In this document: piece by piece, positions 45,073 through 54,973 of the stretch
How positions within the stretch are numbered: position 1 is the stretch's first letter
Layout: every line of letters begins with the position of its first letter
Program-made: the position numbers and the translations under genes
The notes under the pieces: generated by a model
Databases searched by the model: none
What the model was told of the DNA's origin: nothing
What the model saw: the letters and a program-made list of their open reading frames with translations, nothing else
NCBI RefSeq assembly: GCF_000740795.1
Contig: NZ_JGYG01000003.1
Location: 62,001 to 126,000 of the forward strand
DNA: 64,000 nucleotides
Origin: Haematobacter massiliensis
Lineage (GTDB): Bacteria; Pseudomonadota; Alphaproteobacteria; Rhodobacterales; Rhodobacteraceae
Direction of reading: 5' to 3'

Positions 45073-46167
45073 ATGGAGCCCCAGACGGACACCACACGCA
45101 TCGTCATCTCCGTCGATGCGATGGGCGGTGATCGCGGCCCTTCGGCGGTCGTCGATGGCATCGTGGAGAGCGCTGAAAAAAACCCGGATGTCTCGTTCCT
45201 CATTCACGGGAACGAAGCGGAGTTGAAAAAGCTCGTAGCGCGTCGCAAGCCTCTTGCGACGCGCTGCGAGATTCGTGCGACCGAACGGGTTGTCACGATG
45301 GATGAGAAGCCCTCCTACGTGATGCGGAACGGTGCGGGCACCTCCATGTGGTCCGCCGTGGACAGCGTACGCAACGGCGAAGCCGCGGCAGCCGTCTCCT
45401 GCGGCAATACGGGCGCGCTCATGGCAGTCTCCATGCTGCGGCTCAGAAAGCTGCCCGGCGTGAACCGCCCCGCGATCGCCAGCGCCTGGCCCTCACGAAA
45501 TGCCCACGAGTTCAACGTGATGCTCGACATGGGTGCCGATGTGCGCGCCGATGCCGAGGATCTGGTGCAGTTCGCCGTCATGGGTGCCTCCTATGCGCGC
45601 AACGCGCTCGGCCTGGCGGAACCCCGCGTCGGCCTGCTGAACGTGGGCACGGAGGAGAACAAGGGCCGGGCGGAGCTGAAGGCCGCGCATGAGCTGATGC
45701 CCGCGGCAGCCGGTATCAGCAATTTCGCCTATATCGGTTTCGTCGAAGGCAACGACATTCTGGGTGACAGGGCCGATGTGATCGTCACGGACGGGTTCAC
45801 CGGCAATGTCGCGCTCAAGACTGCGGAAGGCACCGCCAAGCTGGTGGCTGATTCGTTGCGCGAGGCCTTTCAGAAATCCCCGCTCTCCCGCATGGCCGCG
45901 CTGCTCGCAATGCCGTCACTCAAGCGATTCTCCCGTCGGATGGATCCGCGCCGGTCGAACGGCGGGGTCTTTCTCGGGCTGAACGGGATGGTGGTGAAGT
46001 CGCATGGCTCCGCCGATGCGACGGCGATGGCCGCGGCCATCAACCTCGCCATCCGGCTCGCCCGCGCGGGGTTTCAGGACCGCCTCGCCTCCCGCGTCGC
46101 CACGGCGCTCGCCACTCTCCAAACCGGCACGACCGCCGGATCCACCAACAGCGGAGCCACCGAATGA
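45073..46167 (+). CDS. plsX: Phosphate acyltransferase PlsX
   Basis: The 364-residue enzyme makes acyl-phosphate from acyl-ACP for phospholipid synthesis. It opens with VISVDAMGGDRGPSAVVDGI, followed by SCGNTGALMAVSMLRLRKLP and GFTGNVALKTAEGTAKLV, all PlsX hallmarks. It starts at ATG 45073; a weak purine-rich sequence precedes it. The longer frame from 44974 would overlap rpmF. Its last four bases overlap fabH (ATGA), giving translational coupling with fatty-acid initiation. Confidence 0.95.
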   Translation: MEPQTDTTRIVISVDAMGGDRGPSAVVDGIVESAEKNPDVSFLIHGNEAELKKLVARRKPLATRCEIRATERVVTMDEKPSYVMRNGAGTSMWSAVDSVRNGEAAAAVSCGNTGALMAVSMLRLRKLPGVNRPAIASAWPSRNAHEFNVMLDMGADVRADAEDLVQFAVMGASYARNALGLAEPRVGLLNVGTEENKGRAELKAAHELMPAAAGISNFAYIGFVEGNDILGDRADVIVTDGFTGNVALKTAEGTAKLVADSLREAFQKSPLSRMAALLAMPSLKRFSRRMDPRRSNGGVFLGLNGMVVKSHGSADATAMAAAINLAIRLARAGFQDRLASRVATALATLQTGTTAGSTNSGATE

Positions 46168-47138
46168 CGAGACGTGCCGCCGTCCGGGGCGTAGGGCATT
46201 ACCTGCCCGCCCGGATCGTCCCGAATGCAGAGTTCGAGGCGACGCTCGAAACCTCCGACGAATGGATCCGCAGCCGCTCCGGCATCGAACGCCGGCATTT
46301 CGCTGCGGAGGGGGAGGCGACATCCAGCATGGCCGCAGAGGCCGCGCGGGCGGCGCTCGCCGATGCGGGCCTGCAGCCGGGTGACATCGACGCGATCATC
46401 GTCGCGACCTCTACCCCAGATCTGACCTTCCCCTCCGTCGCCACCATGGTGCAGGACCGGCTCGGCATGACGACGGGCTTTGCCTATGACGTGCAGGCTG
46501 TCTGCGCGGGCTTCGTCTTCGCGCTCGCCAATGCGAACGGGATGATCCTGTCCGGTCAGGCGGAGCGCGTGCTGGTTATCGGGGCGGAGACGTTCAGCCG
46601 CATCCTCGACTGGAACGACCGGGGCACCTGCGTGCTCTTCGGCGACGGCGCGGGCGCGCTGGTGCTGGAAGCCACGACCGGCAACGGCCTGCCCAGCGAC
46701 CGCGGCATCCTGTCGGTCGATCTGCATTCGGACGGGCGCTACCGCGACATTCTCTACGTGGATGGCGGCGTCGCCACCACGGGGACGGCGGGTGTGCTGA
46801 AGATGCAGGGCAAGGAAGTCTTCCGCCAGGCGGTGGAAAAGCTCGCTGAAACCGCCCATGCCGCGCTCGCCAAGGCGGGGCTGGAGGCGCAGGACGTGGA
46901 CTGGATCGTGCCGCATCAGGCGAACCTGCGCATCATCAAGGCGACGGCGCAGCGCATGGGCCTGCCGATGGACAAGGTTGTGGTCACCGTGCAGGATCAC
47001 GGCAACACCTCCGCCGCCTCCATTCCGCTCGCCCTCTCGGTCGGCAAGGCGAAGGGTCAGATCAAGCGCGGCGATCTCGTCGTCACCGAGGCGATCGGCG
47101 GGGGCCTGGCCTGGGGGTCGGTCGTCATCCGCTGGTGA
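46164..47138 (+). CDS. fabH: Beta-ketoacyl-ACP synthase III
   Basis: The 324-residue enzyme condenses acetyl-CoA with malonyl-ACP to start fatty-acid synthesis. The catalytic cysteine is C114 in DVQAVCAGFVFALANANGM, the histidine lies in PHQANLRIIKATAQ and the asparagine in GNTSAASIPLALSVG. The acyl-CoA-binding region GIERRHFAAEGE is present. The start codon overlaps the plsX stop. ihfA follows after 74 bp. It is a housekeeping gene with no unusual feature. Confidence 0.96.
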   Translation: MTRRAAVRGVGHYLPARIVPNAEFEATLETSDEWIRSRSGIERRHFAAEGEATSSMAAEAARAALADAGLQPGDIDAIIVATSTPDLTFPSVATMVQDRLGMTTGFAYDVQAVCAGFVFALANANGMILSGQAERVLVIGAETFSRILDWNDRGTCVLFGDGAGALVLEATTGNGLPSDRGILSVDLHSDGRYRDILYVDGGVATTGTAGVLKMQGKEVFRQAVEKLAETAHAALAKAGLEAQDVDWIVPHQANLRIIKATAQRMGLPMDKVVVTVQDHGNTSAASIPLALSVGKAKGQIKRGDLVVTEAIGGGLAWGSVVIRW

Positions 47139-47212
47139 CCGGCATGTTGACTTGGCCCGCTTAATCCCTGACAGTCATATGGATTTCCAGTGATCTGTTG
47201 CGAGGATAGACC

Positions 47213-47515
47213 ATGAGCCAAGGCACTCTCACACGCATGGATCTGAGCGAGGCCGTCTTCCGCGAGGTCGGCCTGTCTCGGAACGAGTCCGCCGCCCTCG
47301 TCGAGAGCGTGCTTCAGCACATGTCAGATGCGCTGGTGGCGGGCGAGCAGGTGAAGATCTCCTCCTTCGGCACCTTCTCCGTGCGGGACAAGTCCGCGCG
47401 CGTCGGCCGCAACCCGAAGACAGGCGATGAAGTGCCGATCCTGCCGCGCCGGGTGATGACCTTCCGGCCCTCCCACATCATGAAGGATCGGGTCGCTGCC
47501 GGAAACCGGGGCTGA
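47213..47515 (+). CDS. ihfA: Integration host factor subunit alpha
   Basis: The 100-residue DNA-bending protein belongs to the HU/IHF family. It has [40 protein letters not shown] (the DNA-contacting arm) and the [16 protein letters not shown] tail. With IhfB it bends DNA at sites in promoters and recombination complexes. GCGAGGA precedes the ATG. It is followed after two bases by a MerR gene. IhfB is not in the window. Alphaproteobacterial gene order fabH-ihfA-merR is conserved. Confidence 0.95.
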   Translation: MSQGTLTRMDLSEAVFREVGLSRNESAALVESVLQHMSDALVAGEQVKISSFGTFSVRDKSARVGRNPKTGDEVPILPRRVMTFRPSHIMKDRVAAGNRG

Positions 47516-47517
47516 TC

Positions 47518-48150
47518 TTGGCGATCGGGGTCGAGAAATCACCGGAGGCATTCCGCACGATCAGCGAGGTCTCCGACGAGCTTGGGGTGCCCGCCCACGT
47601 GCTGCGTTTCTGGGAAAGCCGCTTCACCCAGATCAAGCCGGTGAAGCGGGCGGGCGGGCGGCGCTACTACCGACCGGAGGACCTGGTCCTCATCGCCGGG
47701 ATTCAGCGGCTTCTGCATGAAGAGGGGCTGACCATCCGTGGCGTGCAGAAAATTCTGCGCGAACGCGGCATTCAGCATGTCATCGCGATCGGTCTGGGGG
47801 AGGAAATGGGCACGGCTTATGACGCGCCCCTCCGCCCCACGGCGATGGTCCGCACCCTCCGCCCACGGGCGGCGCGGGAGCCTTCGCCGATTCCCGATCC
47901 GATCCCTGAGCCCGGCCCAGCCCCCGAGCCGGAACCTGAGCCCGATCCCGCCCCCGGGCCGGACCTGCCGGTCGCCGCCGGCAAAGCCGGTCGCGTCATT
48001 GACGCGCCGCAGGCGGCAACGGGTCTCTGGCTGGACACGCATGCGCTGCTGACCCGGTTGCGCAGGCTGCCAGCAGCGGCCCTGCCCCAGGCGGCGCCGC
48101 TGCAGTCGCGCCTCCTCGCGCTTCGCGACAGGATGCGGGAGGCGGGGTAA
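47518..48150 (+). CDS. MerR family transcriptional regulator
   Basis: The 210-residue protein has the MerR helix-turn-helix: [20 protein letters not shown], then [20 protein letters not shown] and a Y-R-P-E motif, ending [20 protein letters not shown]. The rest is a Pro/Glu-rich linker ([20 protein letters not shown]) and a short C-terminal helix. The start is TTG at 47518, two bases after the ihfA stop; no ATG is available upstream. In alphaproteobacteria this MerR always follows ihfA. Its targets are unknown. The C-terminus shows no metal-binding cysteine pair. Confidence 0.9.
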   Translation: MAIGVEKSPEAFRTISEVSDELGVPAHVLRFWESRFTQIKPVKRAGGRRYYRPEDLVLIAGIQRLLHEEGLTIRGVQKILRERGIQHVIAIGLGEEMGTAYDAPLRPTAMVRTLRPRAAREPSPIPDPIPEPGPAPEPEPEPDPAPGPDLPVAAGKAGRVIDAPQAATGLWLDTHALLTRLRRLPAAALPQAAPLQSRLLALRDRMREAG

Positions 48151-48259
48151 TCGCCTCCGCGGGCCGCGCCTCTCATCCTGCAAGCCCTGTGACTTTTGCA
48201 TGCCAAACCTGCGCTTTGCCGCTTGCCCCTGCCGGCAAAGTCGGTATGTATGCGCCCGT

Positions 48260-48337
48260 CGGGCCGTGGCGCAGTCTGGTTAGCGCGTCCGTCTGGGGGG
48301 CGGAAGGTCGCGAGTTCGAATCTCGCCGGCCCGACCA
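48260..48337 (+). tRNA. tRNA-Pro (anticodon GGG)
   Basis: A 78-base cloverleaf is visible. Acceptor arms CGGGCCG and CGGCCCG pair fully and are followed by A and an encoded CCA. The D-arm is GCGC-AGTCTGGTTA-GCGC, and the anticodon arm TCCGT-CTGGGGG-GCGGA gives anticodon GGG. The T-arm is GCGAG-TTCGAAT-CTCGC. tRNA genes are common integration sites but no integrase or attachment repeat is nearby. It precedes the dCTP deaminase gene by 23 bp. Confidence 0.95.
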
Positions 48338-48360
48338 TTGAATTCCGCAGAAGATTGGGG

Positions 48361-49461
48361 ATGACCGGGGTGCATGACGTGACATTGCCCACCGGAGTTC
48401 TCCCCGACCACACGATCTCCCGGATGATTGCCGATGGCGTGATCTCTTCCGGGACACCCATCCTATCCGCTCAGATACAACCTGCGAGCCTTGATCTGCG
48501 CCTGTCCGGCACGGCCTATCGCGTGCGCGCCTCGTTCCTTGCGGGGCGGGGGCGGACGGTGAAGGACCGGATCGCCGAATTCGGCATGCATGAAATCGAC
48601 CTCCGCCCCGGTGCGGTGCTGGAGAAGGGCTGCGTCTATCTGGTGCCCCTGGGGGAGCGCCTCGCCCTTCCCGACGGGATCGCCGCCGTCGCGAACGCCA
48701 AAAGCTCCACTGGCCGGCTTGACCTGCTTACCCGCACGATCACCGATGGCGGGACGGAATTCGACCGGGTTGCCCCGGGCTATAACGGGCCGCTTTACGC
48801 GGAAATCTGTCCCCGCTCCTTCTCCGTTCTCGTGCGGCCCGGCATGCGTCTGAACCAGATCCGATTCAAACGCGGCAATGCCGTGCTGACCGATGCGGAA
48901 CTTGCCGCGCTCCATGCGAAAAGCGCTCTTGTCGCGGAGGGCGATCCGGTGATCGACCAGGGCCTCGGCTTCTCCGTGGATCTGAAGCCCGCCAGCGGCA
49001 CGCTGGTCGGCTACCGCGCCAAACCCCATGCCGGGTTGATCGACCTCGACCGGATCGGCGGCTATGACCCCGCCGATTTCTGGGAGGAACTGCACAGCAC
49101 GGACGGGCGGCTGATCCTTGATCCGGGCGCGTTCTACATCCTCGTCAGCCGGGAGGCCGTGCATATCCCGCCCGATTGCGCCGCCGAGATGGCCCCCTAC
49201 CTTGCGATGGTAGGGGAGTTCCGCGTGCATTACGCTGGCTTCTTCGATCCGGGCTTCGGCCATGCGGAGGCGGGCGGTGCCGGTTCCCGCGGTGTGCTGG
49301 AGGTGCGCTGCCACGAGGCGCCTTTCGTTCTGGAACACGGTCAGATCGTCGGGCGGCTGGTCTATGAGCGGATGGCGGCAAGGCCGGACAGGCTCTATGG
49401 CGCGGGCATCGCCTCCAACTATCAGGGACAGGGGCTGAAACTCGCCAAGCATTTCCGCTGA
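48361..49461 (+). CDS. 2'-deoxycytidine 5'-triphosphate deaminase (long alphaproteobacterial type)
   Basis: The 366-residue enzyme deaminates dCTP to dUTP, feeding dTTP synthesis. It has the Dcd pattern [20 protein letters not shown] near the N-terminus and GVYL-like [32 protein letters not shown] and a second beta-domain with [20 protein letters not shown] follow. At about 366 residues it is longer than the 190-residue Escherichia coli Dcd because two dUTPase-like domains are joined. ATG 48361 is the first good start after the tRNA; the open frame through the tRNA (to 48196) is not a gene. It precedes argS. Confidence 0.87.
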   Translation: MTGVHDVTLPTGVLPDHTISRMIADGVISSGTPILSAQIQPASLDLRLSGTAYRVRASFLAGRGRTVKDRIAEFGMHEIDLRPGAVLEKGCVYLVPLGERLALPDGIAAVANAKSSTGRLDLLTRTITDGGTEFDRVAPGYNGPLYAEICPRSFSVLVRPGMRLNQIRFKRGNAVLTDAELAALHAKSALVAEGDPVIDQGLGFSVDLKPASGTLVGYRAKPHAGLIDLDRIGGYDPADFWEELHSTDGRLILDPGAFYILVSREAVHIPPDCAAEMAPYLAMVGEFRVHYAGFFDPGFGHAEAGGAGSRGVLEVRCHEAPFVLEHGQIVGRLVYERMAARPDRLYGAGIASNYQGQGLKLAKHFR

Positions 49462-49619
49462 CGTTTTACGCAGCGGAACGCTTCTCGCCGGGTTGCGCCG
49501 TCCATTTCCGCCAATATGTCGGAGGCAGAAACGAACCGGAGCGGTCTGGGAGCGGCGGTGCGGGTCAGTTGACCTTGCGCCTTGCCGTGATATGTCCCGA
49601 CCAAGCAAAGGATTGCCCG

Positions 49620-51365
49620 ATGAACATATTCAACACCATTCGCGCCCTTGTCGTCGACAGTCTCGGAGATCTGGCCGCAGAAGGCGTTCTGCCCGCCGGG
49701 CTGGACACCTCCGCCGTTACGGTGGAGCCCCCGCGCGACCCCGCCCACGGCGATCTGGCGACGAATGCCGGCATGGTACTGGCCAAGCCCGCCAATATGA
49801 AACCCCGCGAGATCGCCGAGGCGCTGGCGGCGAAGCTTACGGTCGACCCCCGCATCGCCGCTGCCGAAGTCGCTGGTCCGGGCTTTCTGAACCTGCGGGT
49901 GCACCCTTGGGTCTGGGACACGGTGGTCCGCGGCGCGGTGACGGACGGCGCGGATTTCGGCCGCTCCACACTCGGCAACGGCAAGAAGGTCAACGTGGAG
50001 TTCGTCTCCGCCAACCCGACGGGGCCGCTCCACGTCGGACATACGCGGGGCGCAGTGTTCGGGGATGCGCTTTCGCGTCTGCTGGATTTCGCGGGCTACG
50101 ATGTCACGCGCGAATACTACATCAACGACGGGGGCGCGCAGGTCGATGTGCTGGCGCGCTCCGCCTATGAGCGTTACCGGGAGGCCAATGGCCTTGACCC
50201 GGAGATCCGCGAGGGGCTCTATCCCGGCGATTACCTGATCCCGGTGGGAGAGGCGTTGAAGGCGAAGTACGGCACCTCGCTGCTGGACAAGCCCGAAGCC
50301 GAATGGCTGGACGAAGTGCGCGACTTCGCCACCGATGAGATGATGAAGATGATCCGGGAGGATCTGGCGCTTCTTGGCATCGAGATGGACGTGTTCTTCT
50401 CCGAAAAGTCGCTCTATGGCACGGGACGGATCGAAAGCGCGCTGGAGCGGCTGCAGTCGGAGGGCCTGATCTACAAGGGCGTGCTGGAGCCGCCGAAGGG
50501 CAAGACGCCCGACGACTGGGAACCGCGGGAGCAGACGCTGTTCCGCTCCACTGCCTATGGCGACGATGTGGACCGGCCGATCCGCAAGTCCGACGGCGCC
50601 TGGACCTATTTTGCCCCCGATATCGCCTATCATTGGGACAAGATCTCCCGCGGCTTCGACATGCTGATCGACGTGTTCGGCGCGGATCACGGCGGTTATG
50701 TGAAGCGGATGAAGGCCGCTGTCGCCGCGCTTTCCGCCAACAAGGTGGAATTCGACATCAAGCTCACCCAGCTCGTGAAGCTGTTCAAGAACGGCGAGCC
50801 GTTCAAGATGTCCAAGCGCGCCGGCACCTTCGTGACCCTGCGCGATGTGGTGGATCAGGTCGGCCCTGACGTGACGCGCTTCGTGATGCTCACGCGCAAG
50901 AACGATGCGCCGCTGGATTTCGACTTCGACAAGGTGCTGGAGCAATCCAAGGACAACCCGGTCTTCTACGTCCAATACGCCAATGCACGGGTGAATTCCG
51001 TGCTGCGCAAGGCGGGAGAGATGGGCATCAATGTGGATGATGTGACGCTCGCCGATACCGATCTCGCCCCGAACCGCCATCCGGCGGAGACGGAGCTGGC
51101 GCGGAAGATCGCCGAATGGCCGCGTCTGGTGGAGATTGCGGCCCGCAACAACGAGCCGCACCGGATCGCCTTCTATCTCTACGAGCTGGCTTCCGAACTG
51201 CATGCCTTCTGGAACAAGGGCAATGATGAGCCGACGCTCCGCTTCGTGCAGGAGGATGACGTCAACGCGACGCAGGCGAAAATCGCCCTTGCGCGGGCCG
51301 TATCCGTTGTCATTTCCGCGGGCCTTGGTATCCTTGGCGTCACGCCGGTCGAGGAAATGCGCTGA
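49620..51365 (+). CDS. argS: Arginine--tRNA ligase
   Basis: The 581-residue class I synthetase charges tRNA-Arg. The N-terminal tRNA-core-binding domain is followed by the HVGH motif (138-141 in [12 protein letters not shown]). [20 protein letters not shown] and the KMSKS-like [20 protein letters not shown] follow. The C-terminal anticodon-binding domain ends with [11 protein letters not shown]. Start ATG 49620 fits the family; the frame extends to 49569. It begins 158 bp after the deaminase gene. SPOR, nagZ, scpA and scpB follow on the same strand. Confidence 0.97.
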   Translation: MNIFNTIRALVVDSLGDLAAEGVLPAGLDTSAVTVEPPRDPAHGDLATNAGMVLAKPANMKPREIAEALAAKLTVDPRIAAAEVAGPGFLNLRVHPWVWDTVVRGAVTDGADFGRSTLGNGKKVNVEFVSANPTGPLHVGHTRGAVFGDALSRLLDFAGYDVTREYYINDGGAQVDVLARSAYERYREANGLDPEIREGLYPGDYLIPVGEALKAKYGTSLLDKPEAEWLDEVRDFATDEMMKMIREDLALLGIEMDVFFSEKSLYGTGRIESALERLQSEGLIYKGVLEPPKGKTPDDWEPREQTLFRSTAYGDDVDRPIRKSDGAWTYFAPDIAYHWDKISRGFDMLIDVFGADHGGYVKRMKAAVAALSANKVEFDIKLTQLVKLFKNGEPFKMSKRAGTFVTLRDVVDQVGPDVTRFVMLTRKNDAPLDFDFDKVLEQSKDNPVFYVQYANARVNSVLRKAGEMGINVDDVTLADTDLAPNRHPAETELARKIAEWPRLVEIAARNNEPHRIAFYLYELASELHAFWNKGNDEPTLRFVQEDDVNATQAKIALARAVSVVISAGLGILGVTPVEEMR

Positions 51366-51455
51366 GAACAAGCGCGCCGCCGGCGCGGCGGGCAGCAGGA
51401 CGCCTCCTTCCCCGTTGCGGGGAGGAGCGGCTCCGTCGGTATGAGAGGCGGAGCC

Positions 51456-52319
51456 ATGGCAGATTACGAGTACCAGACGACGGAAGACCCCCCGCGGGAA
51501 GGGCGAGCGGCACGGCTACAGGGGATCGTCAATCTGGCGGGAACAGTCGTTTCCGTATCGCTGCTGATCGGCTTGGGCGTCTGGGGTTATCAGCTTACCA
51601 TGCGGGATGTGACGGCTGTACCGGTCATCCGTGCGCTCGAAGGGCCGATGCGTATCGCGCCCGAGGAGCCGGGCGGACTGACCACCTCCTATCAGGGTCT
51701 TGCCGTGAATGCCGTCGCAGCGGAGGGGACGGCTGCCCCCCCGCCTGATCGTCTCGTCCTCGCGCCCCGTCCCGTGACGCTGGAGGAGGAGGATCGGCCC
51801 GCCGCCGCCCTGCAGGCCGAAGCCGTGCAGGAGAAGGTCGCCGCTGCCGTGGACAACACCGCAGTCGACAATGCCGTGGCGCAGGCCGTGGCTGCCCTTC
51901 CTGCCGATATCTTCGCCCCCGAAGAACCGGCGGAGGAGCCGCCTCAGCCCGCCTCGAATGCCCGCCTCTCCGCCGATCTGCGCCCCCTGCCGCGTCCGCC
52001 GCGCCGCACGACGGTGGCGCCGGTGGTGCAGCCCGTCGCCCAGCCGGTGGAGGCGTCGAGCCTCAAGACCGGCGATCAGCTTGTACAGCTCGGCGCCTTT
52101 GACGACGCCGCGACGGCGGAGCGGGAATGGGCGCGGCTGCAATCCAAGTTCGGCGCGCTGCTGCGCGCGCGGTCACGCGTCATCCAGCCTGCGGAAAGCG
52201 GCGGACGCACCTTCTATCGCCTGCGCGCCGCAGGTTTCGCCGACGATGCCGATGCCAGACGCTTCTGCACCGCCCTTCTGGCCGAACAGGCCGCCTGTAT
52301 TCCCGTAACGGTACGCTGA
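51456..52319 (+). CDS. SPOR domain-containing protein
   Basis: The 287-residue protein has a short cytoplasmic N-terminus and a membrane helix (NLAGTVVSVSLLIGLGVWGY) near residue 30. A long Ala/Pro/Glu-rich periplasmic linker follows, then a C-terminal SPOR domain (QLVQLGAFDDAATAEREWAR to FCTALLAEQAACIPVTVR). SPOR domains bind denuded glycan at the division site. The ATG at 51456 has GGCGGAG upstream. Its TGA overlaps the ATG of nagZ by one base, a coupled arrangement typical of Rhodobacterales (argS-SPOR-nagZ-scpAB). Confidence 0.9.
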   Translation: MADYEYQTTEDPPREGRAARLQGIVNLAGTVVSVSLLIGLGVWGYQLTMRDVTAVPVIRALEGPMRIAPEEPGGLTTSYQGLAVNAVAAEGTAAPPPDRLVLAPRPVTLEEEDRPAAALQAEAVQEKVAAAVDNTAVDNAVAQAVAALPADIFAPEEPAEEPPQPASNARLSADLRPLPRPPRRTTVAPVVQPVAQPVEASSLKTGDQLVQLGAFDDAATAEREWARLQSKFGALLRARSRVIQPAESGGRTFYRLRAAGFADDADARRFCTALLAEQAACIPVTVR

Positions 52320-53323
52320 TGCCCGGAGCCACCATTCTGGGGTGCGAGGGATTCGCCCTCCTGCCCGACGAACGCCAGTTCTTTCGCGAGGCCGATCCCT
52401 GGGGCTTCATCCTTTTCGCCCGCAATATCGAAACGCCGGAGCAGATCCGCCGCCTGACCGACGATCTGCGCGATGCCGTGGGCCGGGAGGCACCGGTGCT
52501 CATCGACCAGGAGGGCGGTCGCGTGCAGCGCCTCCGCGCGCCGCACTGGGCCGAGTGGCTGCCCCCGCTGGAGCAGATGTCCCGCGCGGGCACGGATGCC
52601 GTGCGCTCCATGTGGCTCCGGTACCGCCTGATCGCCGCGGAACTGCGCGACGTGGGGATCGACGCGAACTGTGCCCCGCTTGCCGATATCGCGGGACCGG
52701 CCACGCATCCGTTCCTCCGCAATCGCTGCTATGGCGAGGATGTGACGACCGTCACCGCCGCCTCCCGCGCCGTGGCCGACGGGCTGCTGGAGGGCGGCGT
52801 CCTGCCCGTGCTGAAGCACATCCCCGGCCATGGCCGCGCAACGGTTGACAGCCACCTGTCGCTTCCCACCGTCACCGCGCCGCTGGAGGAGCTTGAGACA
52901 ACCGATTTCGCCGTCTTCCGCGCGCTCAAGGATCTGCCGATGGCGATGACCGCGCATATCGTCTTCCCCGCGCTGGACGGGGAGCGCCCGGCGACCTGCT
53001 CGCCCATCGTGATGCAGACGATCCGGCAGGACATGGGGTTCTGCAATCTCATCATGTCGGACGACATCTCCATGCAGGCGCTGGCGGGCAGCCTGGAGGA
53101 ACGGAGCCGTCTGGCCATCGCGGCGGGATGCGACGTGATCCTGCACTGCAACGGCAAGCGCGCTGAGATGGTGGAGGTTGTCACCGCCTCCGGCCGGATG
53201 GAGGGCATTACGGTGGAGCGCGGGGAGCGGGCGCTTGCCGCCCGCCACGCGCCCGATGCGGCCGATCGCCCCGCGCTCCGTGCGGAGCTTGACCGGCTGC
53301 TCGCGGAGCCGGTGAGTGGCTGA
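52319..53323 (+). CDS. nagZ: Beta-N-acetylhexosaminidase NagZ
   Basis: The 334-residue family 3 glycoside hydrolase removes GlcNAc from 1,6-anhydro-muropeptides during cell-wall recycling in the cytoplasm. It carries DQEGGRVQR (63-71), the family signature KHIPGHGR (166-173) with the catalytic loop containing His/Asp (VDSHLSL), and the nucleophile region IMSDDISMQAL. The ATG overlaps the SPOR stop by one base, and the 3' end overlaps the scpA GTG by eight bases. It acts on products of lytic transglycosylases such as the one at 27.2 kb. Confidence 0.93.
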   Translation: MPGATILGCEGFALLPDERQFFREADPWGFILFARNIETPEQIRRLTDDLRDAVGREAPVLIDQEGGRVQRLRAPHWAEWLPPLEQMSRAGTDAVRSMWLRYRLIAAELRDVGIDANCAPLADIAGPATHPFLRNRCYGEDVTTVTAASRAVADGLLEGGVLPVLKHIPGHGRATVDSHLSLPTVTAPLEELETTDFAVFRALKDLPMAMTAHIVFPALDGERPATCSPIVMQTIRQDMGFCNLIMSDDISMQALAGSLEERSRLAIAAGCDVILHCNGKRAEMVEVVTASGRMEGITVERGERALAARHAPDAADRPALRAELDRLLAEPVSG

Positions 53324-54329
53324 GACATCCGGGACAGGGCGGGCGGAGGAAGCCCCCGACACCGCCACGCCCGAGGCAGGGATCAGCCAAGCAGGCGACG
53401 CGGCATCCGCCCCCTCGCTTCCGGCACCTGATCCGGCAGAGGCACCCGGCGCACTTTCCACAGCCGCCCCGAAACACCCCTCCGCACGCGCCGCGATCCT
53501 TCTCGCGGGCAACTCCCGCGTTCAGCTGGCCACCGCCGCTGCATCGGCCGCCTCCGACACGGCCGGTTCGGTTGCGGAACGGCGCGCGGCAGAGGCGCTG
53601 ATCGTCGATGTGGAAGGGTTCGAAGGCCCGCTCGACTTGCTCCTCTCCCTCTCCCGCAGCCAGAAGGTGGACCTGCGCCGCATCTCCGTGCTGCAACTGG
53701 CGGAGCAGTATCTCGCCTTCGTAGAGGAGGCGCGCGCGCTTCGCATCGAACTCGCCGCAGATTATCTGGTGATGGCCGCGTGGCTCGCCTACCTGAAGTC
53801 CCGCCTGCTGCTGCCGCCCGATCCGGAGGCGGAGGGCCCCTCGGGGGAGGATATGGCGGCGCATCTGGCCTTTCAGCTCGAGCGGCTTCAGGCGATGCGG
53901 GAGGCGGCGGAACGCCTGATGGCCCGGCCCCGCGTCGGCATGGACATGTTCCCGCGCGGGCGGTCCGAACCCGTCGTCGCTGCGCGCACGACGCGCTACA
54001 CGGCGACGCTGGCGGATATCATGCAGGCCTATGCGCGGCTCCGCACCAAGGAGGAGTTCCGTCCCTATGCCTTCGACCGGGAGAACCTGTTTACCATGGA
54101 ACAGGCGCTCGCCCGTCTCCGCGACATGATCGGTTTTGGCGGAAGCTGGATGGATCTCAGCCGCTACCTCCCCGACGGCTGGCTGGACGATCCGGGCCGC
54201 CGCCGCTCCGCCACCGCGGCGACCTTTGCCGCGACGCTGGAACTCGCGCGGCAGGGGCGGCTGGAAATCCGGCAGGGCAGCACCTTCGCACCCATCCAGA
54301 TCCGCGCGCTCGGCGAGGGGCGCGCATGA
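53316..54329 (+). CDS. scpA: Segregation and condensation protein A
   Basis: The 337-residue kleisin links the two heads of SMC. The core begins at about residue 94 (ALIVDVEGFEGPLDLLLSLS), followed by KVDLRRISVLQLAEQYLAFV and a C-terminal winged-helix-like part (EEFRPYAFDRENLFTMEQAL). The start is GTG at 53316, overlapping nagZ by eight bases. The first 93 residues are Ala/Pro/Glu-rich low-complexity sequence, not present in short ScpA proteins. No later plausible start exists before the core. It is followed by scpB with a four-base overlap. Confidence 0.92.
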   Translation: MAETSGTGRAEEAPDTATPEAGISQAGDAASAPSLPAPDPAEAPGALSTAAPKHPSARAAILLAGNSRVQLATAAASAASDTAGSVAERRAAEALIVDVEGFEGPLDLLLSLSRSQKVDLRRISVLQLAEQYLAFVEEARALRIELAADYLVMAAWLAYLKSRLLLPPDPEAEGPSGEDMAAHLAFQLERLQAMREAAERLMARPRVGMDMFPRGRSEPVVAARTTRYTATLADIMQAYARLRTKEEFRPYAFDRENLFTMEQALARLRDMIGFGGSWMDLSRYLPDGWLDDPGRRRSATAATFAATLELARQGRLEIRQGSTFAPIQIRALGEGRA

Positions 54330-54973
54330 CCGGGCTGTTCCCGCCGCCCGCGATGGAGGAGCAGGAGCGGATGGTGGAGGCCATGCTCTTTGCCTCTGCC
54401 GACCCGCTTACCACCCGCGCGCTGGCGGAGCGGATGCCGGAAGGCTGCGATCCGGCGGAAGCCGTCATGCGTCTCGCCCGCCGATACGAAGGCCGGGGTG
54501 TGGAACTCCGCCGTGCGGGCGAGGGCTGGGCCTTCCGCACCGCGCCGGACCTCTCCGGCCTGTTCCGGGACGAGGTGGTGGAAACGCGCCGCCTGTCCCG
54601 CGCCGCGGTGGAGACGCTGGCGATCATCGCCTATCACCAACCCGTCACCCGCACGGAGATCGAGGAAATCCGTGGCGTCGCCCTGTCGCGCGGCACGCTG
54701 GACCAGTTGTTCGAGCTGGCGTGGATCCGCTTCGGGCGTCGCAGGCTGACCCCGGGCCGTCCCGTGACCTTCATGGTGACGGAGACGTTTCTGGACCACT
54801 TCTCCCTCGCCTCCGCCCGTGACCTGCCCGGTCTGGCGGAACTGCGGGCGGCGGGGCTGCTCGACAACCGCGTCCCCCTCGACCGTGCGGATGCCCCCGA
54901 CAGGGCGGAGGAGCAGCCGGAGCCGGAGGATGAGGATCGCCCAGCCACCCTGGACGACCTGTTCGGCGCCTGA
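54326..54973 (+). CDS. scpB: Segregation and condensation protein B
   Basis: The 215-residue partner of ScpA has two winged-helix domains: MVEAMLFASADPLTTRALAE at the start, then AAVETLAIIAYHQPVTRTEI and EEIRGVALSRGTLDQLFELA. An acidic C-terminal tail ends in DLFGA. ATG 54326 overlaps the scpA stop (ATGA). The C-terminal codons and stop are part of a duplicated 27-28-bp hairpin element. smc is about 22 kb away on the other strand; all three condensin components are thus in this window. Confidence 0.93.
   Translation: MTGLFPPPAMEEQERMVEAMLFASADPLTTRALAERMPEGCDPAEAVMRLARRYEGRGVELRRAGEGWAFRTAPDLSGLFRDEVVETRRLSRAAVETLAIIAYHQPVTRTEIEEIRGVALSRGTLDQLFELAWIRFGRRRLTPGRPVTFMVTETFLDHFSLASARDLPGLAELRAAGLLDNRVPLDRADAPDRAEEQPEPEDEDRPATLDDLFGA

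Noticed and set aside
48260-48337. tRNA-Pro as an integration site of a genomic island
   Set aside because: No integrase, direct-repeat copy of the tRNA end or mobile genes occur nearby; the flanking genes are core genes in conserved order.
48196-48360. N-terminal extension of the dCTP deaminase frame
   Set aside because: It runs through the tRNA-Pro gene, and conserved residues begin only after ATG 48361.
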